64,000 nt of DNA from Harmothoe impar (taxonomy: Eukaryota; Annelida; Polychaeta; Phyllodocida; Polynoidae): NCBI GenBank assembly GCA_947462335.1, contig OX381710.1:26567772-26631771 (forward strand), in the 5' to 3' direction. The notes below the pieces were generated by a model. The model did no database searches. It was given only the letters and a program-made list of their open reading frames with translations, and was not told the DNA's origin. The translations under genes and the position numbers were made by a program. Below are positions 55,612-63,985 of the stretch, one piece after another (position 1 is the first letter of the stretch; each line of letters begins with the position of its first letter).

Positions 55612-55617
55612 TTTATT
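55612..55617 (-). terminator. Polyadenylation signal of the polymerase gene
   Basis: TTTATT on + (AATAAA on -) lies about 80 bp past the polymerase stop in an AT-rich stretch, with further copies to 55634. The same AT-rich 3' flank is kept in element 1 (21415-21470). Confidence 0.55.
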
Positions 55618-55697
55618 TTATTTTTTTTATTTATTTTTTTTTCAATCTTGATAAACACTCTATTTTTGAAAAGATGCACACGCTTATTTTTTTTTTT

Positions 55698-57341
55698 TCA
55701 TATCTCTAAAGGACTCGTTGTCACACCGTCAGAATGCACGCGACGCTTATAATACAAGTAGCGCACGCCGTCTTTCTCTATGGTGTAGGTGACCATTTTG
55801 TTTCGCACCACTTTGAAGTTTCTATTTACAGCAATGAGAGTTTTTCGTTGGCGAAGAACATCCAAGAAGTCGTCTGGTTCCTGAGGGTTTTGTTTCTTCT
55901 GTACGCCTTTTGCACTCCATTTTTTGGATTTTCTTTCACCGGTGTCGCTGACTCGATCGTAGCAAATGTAAGTCTTAGGGTTGAGACTTAGGATCCCGTC
56001 ACCTTCCCACTCCGCTTTCATAAGCCCCGAAGTTCTCAGATCGTGAAGGTACCGTCTCTCACAACATCCGCCGGGCGGCGGACACCATTCTCGCACTCTT
56101 TCCGTTTTTGTCTTCACGAAAAGCTCTAAGTGATCGTCGCACACCGCTGTCGGAAGCCACTTTCGTTTCTCTCTGAAGTACGTCTCTCTCAGGCGAGGTT
56201 TGACTAGGTCATCCAACGTGTCACCGCTGAGAGCCATGTAAAGACTGTCGGTGTCCATTTGACAAAGGGCATAATCGCGCCGATCGACGAATCTATCCAA
56301 GAAGTCGTATGTGAACTCTAACATTTTCAACTTCGCGTACTGGTATACCATGAACCCTATTTGAATAGGGAGGTTGTTGTTGACTGTTTTCGGTTGTAGT
56401 TCGACTTCAAACAGATCGGAACTCAACTCGGACGCCTTTTTGAAGCTCCACGAATTGGCCAATAGTTCGAACTTCCGACTGTCAGTGTATCTCACCGCCG
56501 TGTGTTTTTCTTTGTTGCAGATTGTTTTACCGTACGTAGCGTTTCCCATTAACTTGTAACAGTCTGACAGAATTTTCTCGTTCTCGTTCACATCGCCACG
56601 TCTTCGCGCCGCCGTTACTTCGTCCGCGAAACCGGCAAAGGAGCGTTTAGGTAGGTATTCTACCACCAGCTGCACTTTGGTGACTATCAAACCGTGCTCT
56701 AAATACCACTTGAGAAGCGGCGTTCCCAAGAGAATATTTTTTCCGTGGTAACTCCCTATCAGACATCTCTGAGGCGTGTTCAACAGCTTTTCTTCCTGCG
56801 CAAAGTCTGACATGTGAGGTCCTATGTCCGATTTTGAAACGGTCGCGTTCTTGAAAACGGGGGTCATTTCTTCGAAGTAGTCTCGTAGGTGAGGCGGCGT
56901 AGTGATGTCCACTTGAACTAAACCGAACATTTTCTCCTCTTTCACAGCGGAAAGGATGTCGCTCTCGCTCATCGCGTTTCGAGACACTTTCAAAGCGTCA
57001 ACCTTCCAGCGTTGTTGGGAGGCCTTGACCCGCTCATCTCGACGCTTCATCTCTCGCCATTCGCACTCCCACACGACGACCAGCTTGTGACCTAGCGCTT
57101 TCAAGTAAGCGCTTACTCTGGTCGTTCTGTCGCGTCTCTCCTCTCTCAGTGAAGCGCACTGATATCGGTGCGACGGTATGCACTCGTGAGCGTGGAACCA
57201 ACACCCGTGAAACTGGAAAACCGTATTAGAGGCCGCGTGAACCCGTCCACGCGAATTCTCCGACAGCCTACAACCATCTCGCCGCCGTTCAAAGCGTGGC
57301 GCAGTTTCACGTCGCGGTCGTGCTCTACGAAGCGTAACCAC
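55698..57341 (-). CDS. Family B DNA polymerase, C-terminal part (palm and thumb)
   Basis: This open frame holds the second half of the polymerase. It continues from the upstream frame after a one-base shift near 57231-57240; the in-frame start at 57341 is not an ATG and is unlikely to be used. Seen in order: VFQFHGCWFHAHECI (a block known in protein-primed polymerases), KLMGNATYGKTICN near residue 265 (motif B), CQMDTDSLYMAL near 363 (motif C, catalytic Asp pair) and NPKTYICYD near 455 (lysine motif). The gene stops with TTSPLEI. Polymerases of this type copy linear DNA from a protein primer at its ends. All residues expected for catalysis are visible across the two frames. The frameshift may be real inactivation, sequencing error or recoding. 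Confidence 0.85.
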   Translation of the reverse strand: MVTLRRARPRRETAPRFERRRDGCRLSENSRGRVHAASNTVFQFHGCWFHAHECIPSHRYQCASLREERRDRTTRVSAYLKALGHKLVVVWECEWREMKRRDERVKASQQRWKVDALKVSRNAMSESDILSAVKEEKMFGLVQVDITTPPHLRDYFEEMTPVFKNATVSKSDIGPHMSDFAQEEKLLNTPQRCLIGSYHGKNILLGTPLLKWYLEHGLIVTKVQLVVEYLPKRSFAGFADEVTAARRRGDVNENEKILSDCYKLMGNATYGKTICNKEKHTAVRYTDSRKFELLANSWSFKKASELSSDLFEVELQPKTVNNNLPIQIGFMVYQYAKLKMLEFTYDFLDRFVDRRDYALCQMDTDSLYMALSGDTLDDLVKPRLRETYFREKRKWLPTAVCDDHLELFVKTKTERVREWCPPPGGCCERRYLHDLRTSGLMKAEWEGDGILSLNPKTYICYDRVSDTGERKSKKWSAKGVQKKQNPQEPDDFLDVLRQRKTLIAVNRNFKVVRNKMVTYTIEKDGVRYLYYKRRVHSDGVTTSPLEI

Positions 57342-59821
57342 TCCAAAGCGCTGTGAGAGTTTCTTTGCCTAATTTCGGGCTTGAACTCGGTCTCGGGCCG
57401 TCTCACCGCGTAATAGCCCGTGCAGTGCGCTTCGCTCATGCAGCGCAAGTACAGAGAGTTAGCGTCTAGTCCTAGGATGTGTTGGCACGGTCTCGCTTCT
57501 TCGCCGTACTTGTGCTCCCTTATCCGCGTGGTGCCCTTCTCGTGAAATCTATGGAAGATGATGGAAGGACCGCCGACTAGATTTTCTTTGATCAGAGCGT
57601 GGAGGACGGCGTCGAACTGGGGGAACGTTGTGAACGCGTCTTCTAGGTTTTGGAAGAGGAACCGTAAAGTCAAACCGGCGAGAGAAACTCCGTCTTTCAA
57701 CATGTCAATGCCGCGATCTTGGAAAAATTTAGCGTGATTTTTCAGAGCTTCTATGAAAGGTTTGACGTCTTTGTTGTTGTAGTGGATCAAGTAGTCTTCC
57801 ATAGTTTGCATCTTCTCGTCGGACCAAACTTTCTGACATGCGGCGTAGTCGGATTCGGACATTTTGACGCCCTTCAGCTCGCTGTCGAAAGCCGATCTCG
57901 GTGGCAGCGTTCTGTTTGCCAGTTTCCTGGTAGACGTCATCCATTCGTAAGGAAAGTGACCTTTCTCTTCGTTCCTGGTGAAAGCTCGCAAATAGGTCGC
58001 GTAGTTGTAACCGGGTGCCAAATAGTTGACTACGTCCAAGAAAACCGTGTGCTGTGTGTAAACCGCCAAGTATTGATTGCTTCTCTTTATGACGCTGAAT
58101 TCTTGGTTTCTTCGGTCTCCGGAGGCGAAGAACGAGTGAAGGCGTATTTTGATCAGGTTCAAGTCGTAACGCCCCGAGTTGAAGCCCACGACTGGAGCTT
58201 GACGGATGTATCTCAGAAGACGCTTCTTCAGTTGAACTAACGGGTGTCTGGTCTGAGCCGCAGCGAAGCCGCCTGGAGAAGGGGTGAACGTCGCCTCCTC
58301 CAGCAGGAGAGCTTCACCTATCGCCGCATCTAACTTCGCTAAGGTCGGTCGGTAAAGTTCTAGCACAGCTTCCCCGATGACTTTGGCGTTCTCGTTTATG
58401 TGATTTAAAACTCGGTCCAACAAGGGGTCGGAATCTGCGTCGGATTCTCTGACGAAGCAGATGGGCCCCTCCCACCCCGGAAAGTCGGATGCGACGCTAG
58501 CCGACAAAGGGACGTGATCCCACAGCAGGGACACGTGTTCCGTCGACGGTTCTTTGCACGGTCTGAAGAAAGCCTCGAAATCGAAGGCGATCTTGTAAGG
58601 GTAGATTCCGGAATGTCCATCGGGGGGAAAAATGGAGAAGTCTGCTAGCGCTTCGAAAATCGTTCTCGAATTTTGGTAGATGCCACCTACGTAGCGCAAC
58701 TTGACTTGTCGGCAAGAGGAAAGCTGGTTCCTGTGTCTCTTCAGCAAGAACTCGGTGGTGAACGCCGCCTTACACTTGCAACATTTGTATATGCCCGCGT
58801 ACGCGTTGAAGTCCGTGACGAGAGAGACGTGCAAACCGCCTTTCGCCGTCAGGTGTAGGTTGACTTTACCTCGGGCGGCCAGAGTTCTGGAAGGCGGTCT
58901 GATCAGAGTAACGCGTCTTCTCAACTTCCGCCCCGGCACTTGACGCGACGCGGTGTAAACCGCTATTTGTACGTCAAACAAGTTCTCTAACGCGGGTAAG
59001 TCGCGGATGTTCAGACCCGGAAAGGATTCAGGTGTGGCAGCGGGACAGAACTGACGTAACAAATCTGAAGCGCGCTTGCTGGTGTTGTATAAGTGAAAGG
59101 AAATGCAGCGGAAGATGCAGAGGTTGTCCTTGTTGGGAAAATCTAACACGCCGCTTCTCTTTCCAACTCGACCGGCCTGAGTGATCCTACCGCCTATGGG
59201 GAATTCCCCCGGTCCCATGTAAACGCAAATGTTCAAATTGGTAGGAAAAAGAACGTGCCACTTGGTGTCAGCGTCGCGAAGTTTCCGTACTTCCTCGCAA
59301 GCGACGGTGTTTTCCATCTTTGAGAGGAGCTCTTCCAAAGTTTCTGAATTAGTTATAGTAGGGAGCGGTTGTATGAGAGTTGCGTTGTTCTGGGAGGCGT
59401 GAAAGTAGCGCAGTTTGCTCTTGTCTTCTCTGTGTTGTAAGAGTAAGCCTACCGAGAAACCCACTTTGTATCTGAATCTTTGTGTCAAGTGAATGCGACG
59501 CATAGTATCTACAGCGTCACTCAACTCGCCGGTTGGTAGCCTGAAGTTTGTTACACTCACGCGAGTCCCGTGCATCCTGACGCCCGTTTGTATCGCAGGC
59601 CAATTCGCCGTGAACGTTTCCTCCCCGTTCGGTACAGCACATATGCGCGGAGGGACGGTCACCCCGTCCAGAGATTCGCGTCGACAGGCGATCTTTCGGC
59701 AATCGCCTTCGCCGCATAGAGGGCAAAACTTAGGTACTACTCTACAATTTTCTACGTGTCTCTCGTGGTTGTACGGTCTTTTAAACATTTTGAAACACTT
59801 TTCGCATACGTACTGTGTCAT
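57146..59821 (-). CDS. Family B DNA polymerase, N-terminal part (zinc fingers, exonuclease, start of palm)
   Basis: Start taken at the ATG at 59821 (MTQYVCEKC); four codons upstream the frame is open but lacks an ATG. It begins with a CxxC-HxxxH finger and CPLCGEGDC, then DNLCIFRCISFHLYNT near residue 240, a second finger (CCKCKAAFTTEFLLKRH) near 350, exonuclease motif I (IAFDFEAFF) near 412, exonuclease motif II (GFNSGRYDLNLI) near 547, exonuclease motif III (YNNKDVKPF) near 680, and polymerase motif A (LGLDANSLYL) near 783. After RIRVDGFT the frame runs on for about 28 unrelated residues to a stop at 57146. Zn-finger N-termini are common in Polinton and adintovirus polymerases. It is the only replication enzyme in the element. 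Confidence 0.88.
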   Translation of the reverse strand: MTQYVCEKCFKMFKRPYNHERHVENCRVVPKFCPLCGEGDCRKIACRRESLDGVTVPPRICAVPNGEETFTANWPAIQTGVRMHGTRVSVTNFRLPTGELSDAVDTMRRIHLTQRFRYKVGFSVGLLLQHREDKSKLRYFHASQNNATLIQPLPTITNSETLEELLSKMENTVACEEVRKLRDADTKWHVLFPTNLNICVYMGPGEFPIGGRITQAGRVGKRSGVLDFPNKDNLCIFRCISFHLYNTSKRASDLLRQFCPAATPESFPGLNIRDLPALENLFDVQIAVYTASRQVPGRKLRRRVTLIRPPSRTLAARGKVNLHLTAKGGLHVSLVTDFNAYAGIYKCCKCKAAFTTEFLLKRHRNQLSSCRQVKLRYVGGIYQNSRTIFEALADFSIFPPDGHSGIYPYKIAFDFEAFFRPCKEPSTEHVSLLWDHVPLSASVASDFPGWEGPICFVRESDADSDPLLDRVLNHINENAKVIGEAVLELYRPTLAKLDAAIGEALLLEEATFTPSPGGFAAAQTRHPLVQLKKRLLRYIRQAPVVGFNSGRYDLNLIKIRLHSFFASGDRRNQEFSVIKRSNQYLAVYTQHTVFLDVVNYLAPGYNYATYLRAFTRNEEKGHFPYEWMTSTRKLANRTLPPRSAFDSELKGVKMSESDYAACQKVWSDEKMQTMEDYLIHYNNKDVKPFIEALKNHAKFFQDRGIDMLKDGVSLAGLTLRFLFQNLEDAFTTFPQFDAVLHALIKENLVGGPSIIFHRFHEKGTTRIREHKYGEEARPCQHILGLDANSLYLRCMSEAHCTGYYAVRRPETEFKPEIRQRNSHSALEWLRFVEHDRDVKLRHALNGGEMVVGCRRIRVDGFTRPLIRFSSFTGVGSTLTSAYRRTDISALH
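57231..57240 (-). other. Frameshift position in the polymerase gene
   Basis: Conserved sequence switches reading frame here: the upstream frame is family-like up to the VDGF block and the downstream frame from the HGCWFH block. The shift equals one missing base (or two extra). No slippery heptamer with a clear pseudoknot is obvious. Confidence 0.75.
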
Positions 59822-60003
59822 GTTTTTTTTCACTCAGTTACCAACTACTTAGCCGTCTAACTATCTATCTATCTATCAATCTATCTGTCTATCTATCTAT
59901 CTATTTATCTTTCTGTCTGCTGTCTGTGTATCCGTCTGTCTGTCTCATACAGCGTACGTCAAACGCTGTGTGTGTGTGTGCGCGCGTGAGCGTTGAGCGT
60001 CTC
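59822..60003. repeat. Microsatellite-bearing spacer between polymerase and PC4-like genes
   Basis: It contains a (TATC)n-like run at about 59863-59915, CTGT-rich repeats and a (TG)n run at 59969-59978. The spacer in element 1 (16573-16740) is unrelated, as expected if the preceding gene's 3' end was exchanged. It must hold the polymerase promoter unless the two genes share a transcript. Confidence 0.6.
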
Positions 60004-61142
60004 TCATTCCGAATCTATGCCGAGATATTTCAGAATGATCTCTGTTTTGTCATCCAACTCTTTGAGCGCTCTGGCGGACAGCGTCACTCCCTGCTGTGTG
60101 GGTTTTTTGTCAGGACCTTCGTACTTGCGCACGTGGACGAGGTTCTTACCGCTGTAGTAGCTCACAGCTGCGTACACTTCGCCCTCCTCATCCAGCACTG
60201 CGAACCAGGGGGTGTGATTAGGTCTTCCTTGCGCGGCCGCTGTGTCGCGTATGCGCACCACTGCGCGGATATCGGCGATGCGTGCTATTAGCTCGCGCAG
60301 CGCGTCGGCCGTGAAGTGCACTCGCTTGCTTCTGGTCAGAGACGCCTCTTTCACCTGGCCGTCTTTTGTGTAGCGCGGCCTCCTAGACAGTCTAGCCACG
60401 TCCTCCCAGATCTCCAGCGTCAAAGCTCCGTCTAAGCAGAACTCTAACCCGAGAAGACGGGAGAAGGTTTTCTCTGCTTCTTCTCGTCCATCTCGTTCTT
60501 TTTCTTGTATTTTTCTCTTCTTACTAGGCCTTGTTGTTCTGGAACTCACCTTAGAACGTTTCACACCCGCAGGATGAGTAACACCATCAGCGTGAGCTGA
60601 ATCAGCAGCAGAACCGATAGCAGGAGCAGCGTCAGCGCTGGTGGTATCCGAGGCCTCGTTGTTGGAACAGAGCAGCCACACGCCGTCGGTGCTGAGTGTA
60701 GCGGTAGAAGATGAAGCGCCGCCGCCCTCGTAAGGTGGCGGTGAGGGCAGTCGCCACGGACCGGACGGGGCGCTACTAGTGGAAGTGAGGTCGAAAGGTC
60801 GAAGAGGGGAGCCGAAAAACGTACCGCCCACCCCTTTCCCTTCGGGTTCTTCGTACGCCTCGTCGTCAGCGTCGTTCTCTGTCTCATCCTGTTGCTGCTG
60901 CTCCTCCTCCTCCTCCTCTTCTTCTCGGTTTAGGGGCTGAGTGTCCGAATAGCTGTCACTCTCAGCGCGAGCGGCGTCGAGGGCGTCGGTCGATGTAGTG
61001 GTGGAGGAGAGGGGCTGTGCAACGTGCGGCAGGTAATCAAAGTCATCAACAGTAGTGGGGAGGTAAAAACCCGGTTGCCAGTACTGCGCTGTGCCAGGAG
61101 CGTTGTCGTCAGTAGTAGTAGCGGTAGCAGCAGGTGCAGCAG

Positions 61143-61188
<46 letters not shown>

Positions 61189-61599
61189 CGCAGCAGCAGC
61201 AGACGCAACAGTAGCAGGCGCAGCAGCCTCAGCAGGCGCAGCCGTAGCAGCCGCAGCCCGAGGATCACCAGCAGGCGGGGCGGCAGTAGCAGCGGCAGCG
61301 CGCTTAGCAGCAACGTGTACCGTCGCGAGTGTAACAACGTCGCTAGCACGACGACTACTACCAGTAGTACTACTACCACTACTACTACTACTACTACTAC
61401 TAGTACTACTACTGCTACTACTACTGCTACTACTACTACTACTGCCGCGAGCGCTCGCTACAGCGGGAGGGTGATAAGACCAAGCGGCTGCGGCGGTAGT
61501 CTCATTTTCAGTAGCAAGAGGAGGCACTGACGCTAAACGAGCGCTGTTCCGCGTAGTCTTCTTGTTCTTGGACGGCGCTAGGTGTTGTCTTTTGCTCAT
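60004..61599 (-). CDS. Low-complexity protein with C-terminal tandem PC4-like ssDNA-binding module
   Basis: 531 residues from ATG at 61599 in a good Kozak context (CACCACCATGAG). The N-terminal half is Ser/Ala-rich with long (GCN)n alanine runs and an acidic EEEEEEEEQQQQ tract; then PSKKRKIQEK, a likely nuclear signal. The last 150 residues are globular: ARLSRRPRYTKDGQ ... KRVHFTADALRELIARIADI near 423-445, and again VHVRKYEGPDKKPTQQGVTL then SARALKELDDKTEIIL near 487-523. Both resemble the PC4/Sub1 pattern (basic strand, G-V-L, then a helix with L--L---I-), a fold that binds single-stranded DNA. A role as replication SSB beside the polymerase is an inference. In element 1 this C-terminal module is replaced by death domains. 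Confidence 0.65.
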
Positions 61600-61658
61600 G
61601 GTGGTGACTGTAGAGAGCAGCAAAAGAATGAGTGAGTGAATGGAGGTTTCCAGGCCCC

Positions 61659-61665
61659 TTATATA
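61659..61665 (-). promoter_or_regulatory. TATA box of the PC4-like gene
   Basis: TATATAAG on the - strand, 60 bp before the ATG, with an initiator-like CACTCACTCATTC downstream. It is conserved in element 1 (15001-15007). Confidence 0.8.
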
Positions 61666-61681
61666 CGCCTTCTCGCTTCTA

Positions 61682-62042
61682 GAGCTAAGCTACTTACTGA
61701 CCCTGTTCAGCTGCCGCCGGCTGGCCGGCGGCCATTCACAAAGAGAAACAAAAGACATAAGGCATGACGTTTTCAGCTGGATCCCTTTCCCCCCTTTTGA
61801 GAGATCGACTGTCATGAGCTAAGCCGCTTACCACCCTGTTCAGCAATTCAATGCGCATTAGCTGTATAAAGGATTAAGCGGTTGCTGCCGTCGACTGACC
61901 GGCGGCCATTCACAAAGACATAAGGTATGACGTTTTCAGCTGGATCCCTTTCCCCTCTTTTTTTTGAGGTATCCACTGTCATGAGCTAAGCCACTTACCA
62001 CCCTGTTCAGCAATTCAGCGCGCGTTAGCTGTATAAAGGATT
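61682..62042. repeat. Duplicated control region between the divergent genes
   Basis: A unit of roughly 135-165 bp recurs: GAGCTAAGC..CTTAC, CCCTGTTCAGC, GGCGGCCATTCACAAAG, CATAAGG.ATGACGTTTTCAG and CTGGATCCCTTTCCCC. Starts fall near 61682, 61814 and 61980 (the last partial). ATGACGTTTTC resembles a half CRE. Element 1 has only one unit (about 14880-14990), so the duplication is specific to this copy or was lost there. Confidence 0.7.
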
Positions 62043-62538
62043 AACGGTGATGAGCTTAGAGTGTGTATACAAAAAAAACTACAGGAGGCGTGTGGCGTGA
62101 AGCAGGACCCCCCTAAGACGAACGTGTCTGTCTGTGAGTAGAGGCGTGTGCATGTGGTGAGCGACTTAAGTGTAAGACAAAAAAAAATCACCACCTCCTG
62201 CCGTGGTGAGTAGACCGGGCCGGCCAGGCGGCGGCCGGCTAGTTCAATAGGGAGGGGTGACAGCTGACTAAGGCTGTGCATGAAAAAAATCCGATTTTCA
62301 CCTGACCTCTGACGTTTGTTACAATGAATGTCAGAGGGAGGGAGACGTCCTCAGGTAGGGGGTAGGAGGTAAGGCTATGGATGAGGAAGAAACACCGTTT
62401 TCAGCTGGTCTCCACGGATAGCGATGACATACCCCTCGTCATCTAAGCTCTTAAGGAGCGGAGCGGCTGAAAAAGCGTCATGCGGACAGGTCGCTAGACA
62501 GCTGGAGTGCTGTTGGAAATGGGATTAAACTCCCTCTG

Positions 62539-62545
62539 TATAAAA
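62539..62545 (+). promoter_or_regulatory. TATA box of the tandem death-domain gene
   Basis: TATAAAA lies 127 bp upstream of the ATG, followed by an initiator-like TGATTTCAGTTGG and a long (CCG/CCA)n leader at 62603-62652. Element 1 keeps this promoter (14607-14613, - strand) but not the gene. Confidence 0.75.
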
Positions 62546-62665
62546 GCTCTGATTTCAGTTGGAAAAAAACCATATCGCCTCTGACCACAGTAACGTCTAC
62601 TACCACCACCACCGCCACCACCGCCGCCGCAGCCGCCGCCGCCGCCGCCGCCAAGACGAGACGAG

Positions 62666-63406
62666 ATGGCTCAAGCTATTCCACTTTCAAGCTCGCCTTC
62701 ACCGCCTTGTCCACCTGAAAAAAAGTTAATGCGGCTTGACGACGTGAGACGCGCGAGGCAGACCGATGGGGAGAACAGAGAGGTAGGACAGCGGCGGTTA
62801 GCCTATAGCGACGCCTTGCTTCGTCAACTAGGTAAAGAGTTGAGCGGCTGTTGGAGAGAGTTGGGCAGTAGCTTAAAAGTTACCGCCGCCCGTATGGATG
62901 CTCTAGTAGAGCGCAGTGTCAAGACACCGGAGGAGCTGTGTACGGCGATGTTCCGAGTCTGGTGGGGTGAAACCCCGCATCGTCATAGATGGGGAGAGCT
63001 CGGTCGCGTCTTCACCCGCATTAGACGCGTGGAACTGTTGGCTCAGTGGATGTCCCTTCTCCACAGACAGGGGTTGGATTTCGAAAACCCCGACTCGCGC
63101 GCCATGCATAAGCACTTGGGCACCCTCGGCAGACGTCTAGGTAGCAGGTGGAAAGAGGTGGGGGACCATTTAAAATTGTCGCCTGAGAGGTTAGATAAGA
63201 TCGCTGAAGAATGCGAATACGGAGGAAGTCCCGCTGAGTGGGCCTTCCGAGTGTTGAAAATGTGGCAAGATGAAGCTGACGGTGCCGGCGGTACACCTTT
63301 TGAACTCCTTCGAGTGTTGACTGAGGACATGGGAAAGTTTGACCTCGGCATCGCGATATTACTTGACTTTATCAAGCAAGAAACAACGAGAACGACGGAC
63401 ATGTGA
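62666..63406 (+). CDS. Tandem death-domain protein
   Basis: 246 residues from ATG 62666. A short Ser/Pro N-terminus is followed by two death domains: residues about 48-128 (LLRQLGKELSGCWRELGSSL, LCTAMFRVWWGE, WGELGRVFTRIRRVELL) and about 147-235 (LGTLGRRLGSRWKEVGDHLK, WAFRVLKMWQDE, PFELLRVLTEDMGKFDLGIA). Both show the typical helix-1 L--L, the W-xx-LG of helix 2, the M-W of helix 4 and the L---L-----DL of helix 6. There is no catalytic domain, membrane helix or signal peptide, so it should act by binding host death-domain proteins such as those of the TNF-receptor, MyD88 or IRAK type. It is divergent from the other two genes and is intact. Function as an inhibitor or an activator cannot be told from sequence. 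Confidence 0.8.
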   Translation: MAQAIPLSSSPSPPCPPEKKLMRLDDVRRARQTDGENREVGQRRLAYSDALLRQLGKELSGCWRELGSSLKVTAARMDALVERSVKTPEELCTAMFRVWWGETPHRHRWGELGRVFTRIRRVELLAQWMSLLHRQGLDFENPDSRAMHKHLGTLGRRLGSRWKEVGDHLKLSPERLDKIAEECEYGGSPAEWAFRVLKMWQDEADGAGGTPFELLRVLTEDMGKFDLGIAILLDFIKQETTRTTDM

Positions 63407-63540
63407 ATTGTTGTGTTTTATTTTCATACGTCTTCTTTATTAGTAAGTAAAAAAAAATATCATAACAATTAAGACGCGCGCCCTCTTAAAGTGTCACTTC
63501 CTCCAGTCGCAGCTGATCGCCTCATCGAGGCACGTGATAA
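63407..63540. repeat. Inner part of the right terminal repeat of element 2
   Basis: TTTTATTTTCATACGTCTTC followed by TTTATTAGTAAG and GTGTCACTTCCTCC matches the sequence just inside the left end (complement of about 55560-55612) and inside element 1's right end (21458-21560). The death-domain gene therefore ends directly at the terminal repeat. Confidence 0.7.
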
Positions 63541-63554
63541 ACAAAAAAAAATGA

Positions 63555-63596
63555 AGAGACACGCTTCTTCCTCTCGAGAGGAAGAAGCGTGTCTCT
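63555..63596. repeat. Perfect 42-bp palindrome (element 2 copy)
   Basis: Half-site GAGACACGCTTCTTCCTCTC and its exact complement, plus one pairing base on each side; identical to 14344-14385. It lies about 150 bp past the death-domain stop codon, before the first downstream AATAAA (63864-63869), so the transcript of that gene could contain a 21-bp hairpin. Confidence 0.9.
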
Positions 63597-63645
63597 CGAT
63601 TGAAATCTTTTTCTTTTCTTTTTTTCTTAAAAGAGACAAACGCCC

Positions 63646-63985
63646 CTTAGAGTGCCCCCCCACCCCCCTAGAGTGCCCCCCTCCCCCCTCCCCCCCTCCC
63701 CCCCACCCGCCCCATGCATCCTAAAAGCGCCCCCCTCCCCATGCATCTTAAAGGGGCCCCCCCTCCCCTTCCCTCACCTCCCCTCCCCTCCTTCCCCCCC
63801 CTTATACACTCTAAAGAACGCTTCTACCTAGTTCAATAAGTCACTTCCAGTCGCTCGTAAAACAATAAAAAATGAAAAAAAAAAAAAACTTATATCGTAG
63901 TGTTTTTTATTAGTTTACCGAAAAAAATAAGAGACTCGCCTCCTCCTCCTCTCCTTCTCCTCCTCCTCCTCCTCCTCCTCCTCCA
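63646..63985. repeat. C-rich block of element 2 (G-rich on -)
   Basis: Long C runs (63653-63812) with two CCCCATGCATC units, then an AT-rich stretch, then (CTC)n at about 63937-63982. This is the complement of element 1's 13944-14300 block in the same order, so it is an ancestral feature of one terminus. Confidence 0.8.

Noticed and set aside
57719..58240. 173-codon + strand frame opposite the polymerase
   Set aside because: Antisense to the conserved exonuclease region of PolB; no family features.
60930..61530. Leu-rich and Ser-rich open frames overlapping the element 2 PC4-like gene
   Set aside because: Same compositional effect of trinucleotide repeats; no conserved domain or own promoter.
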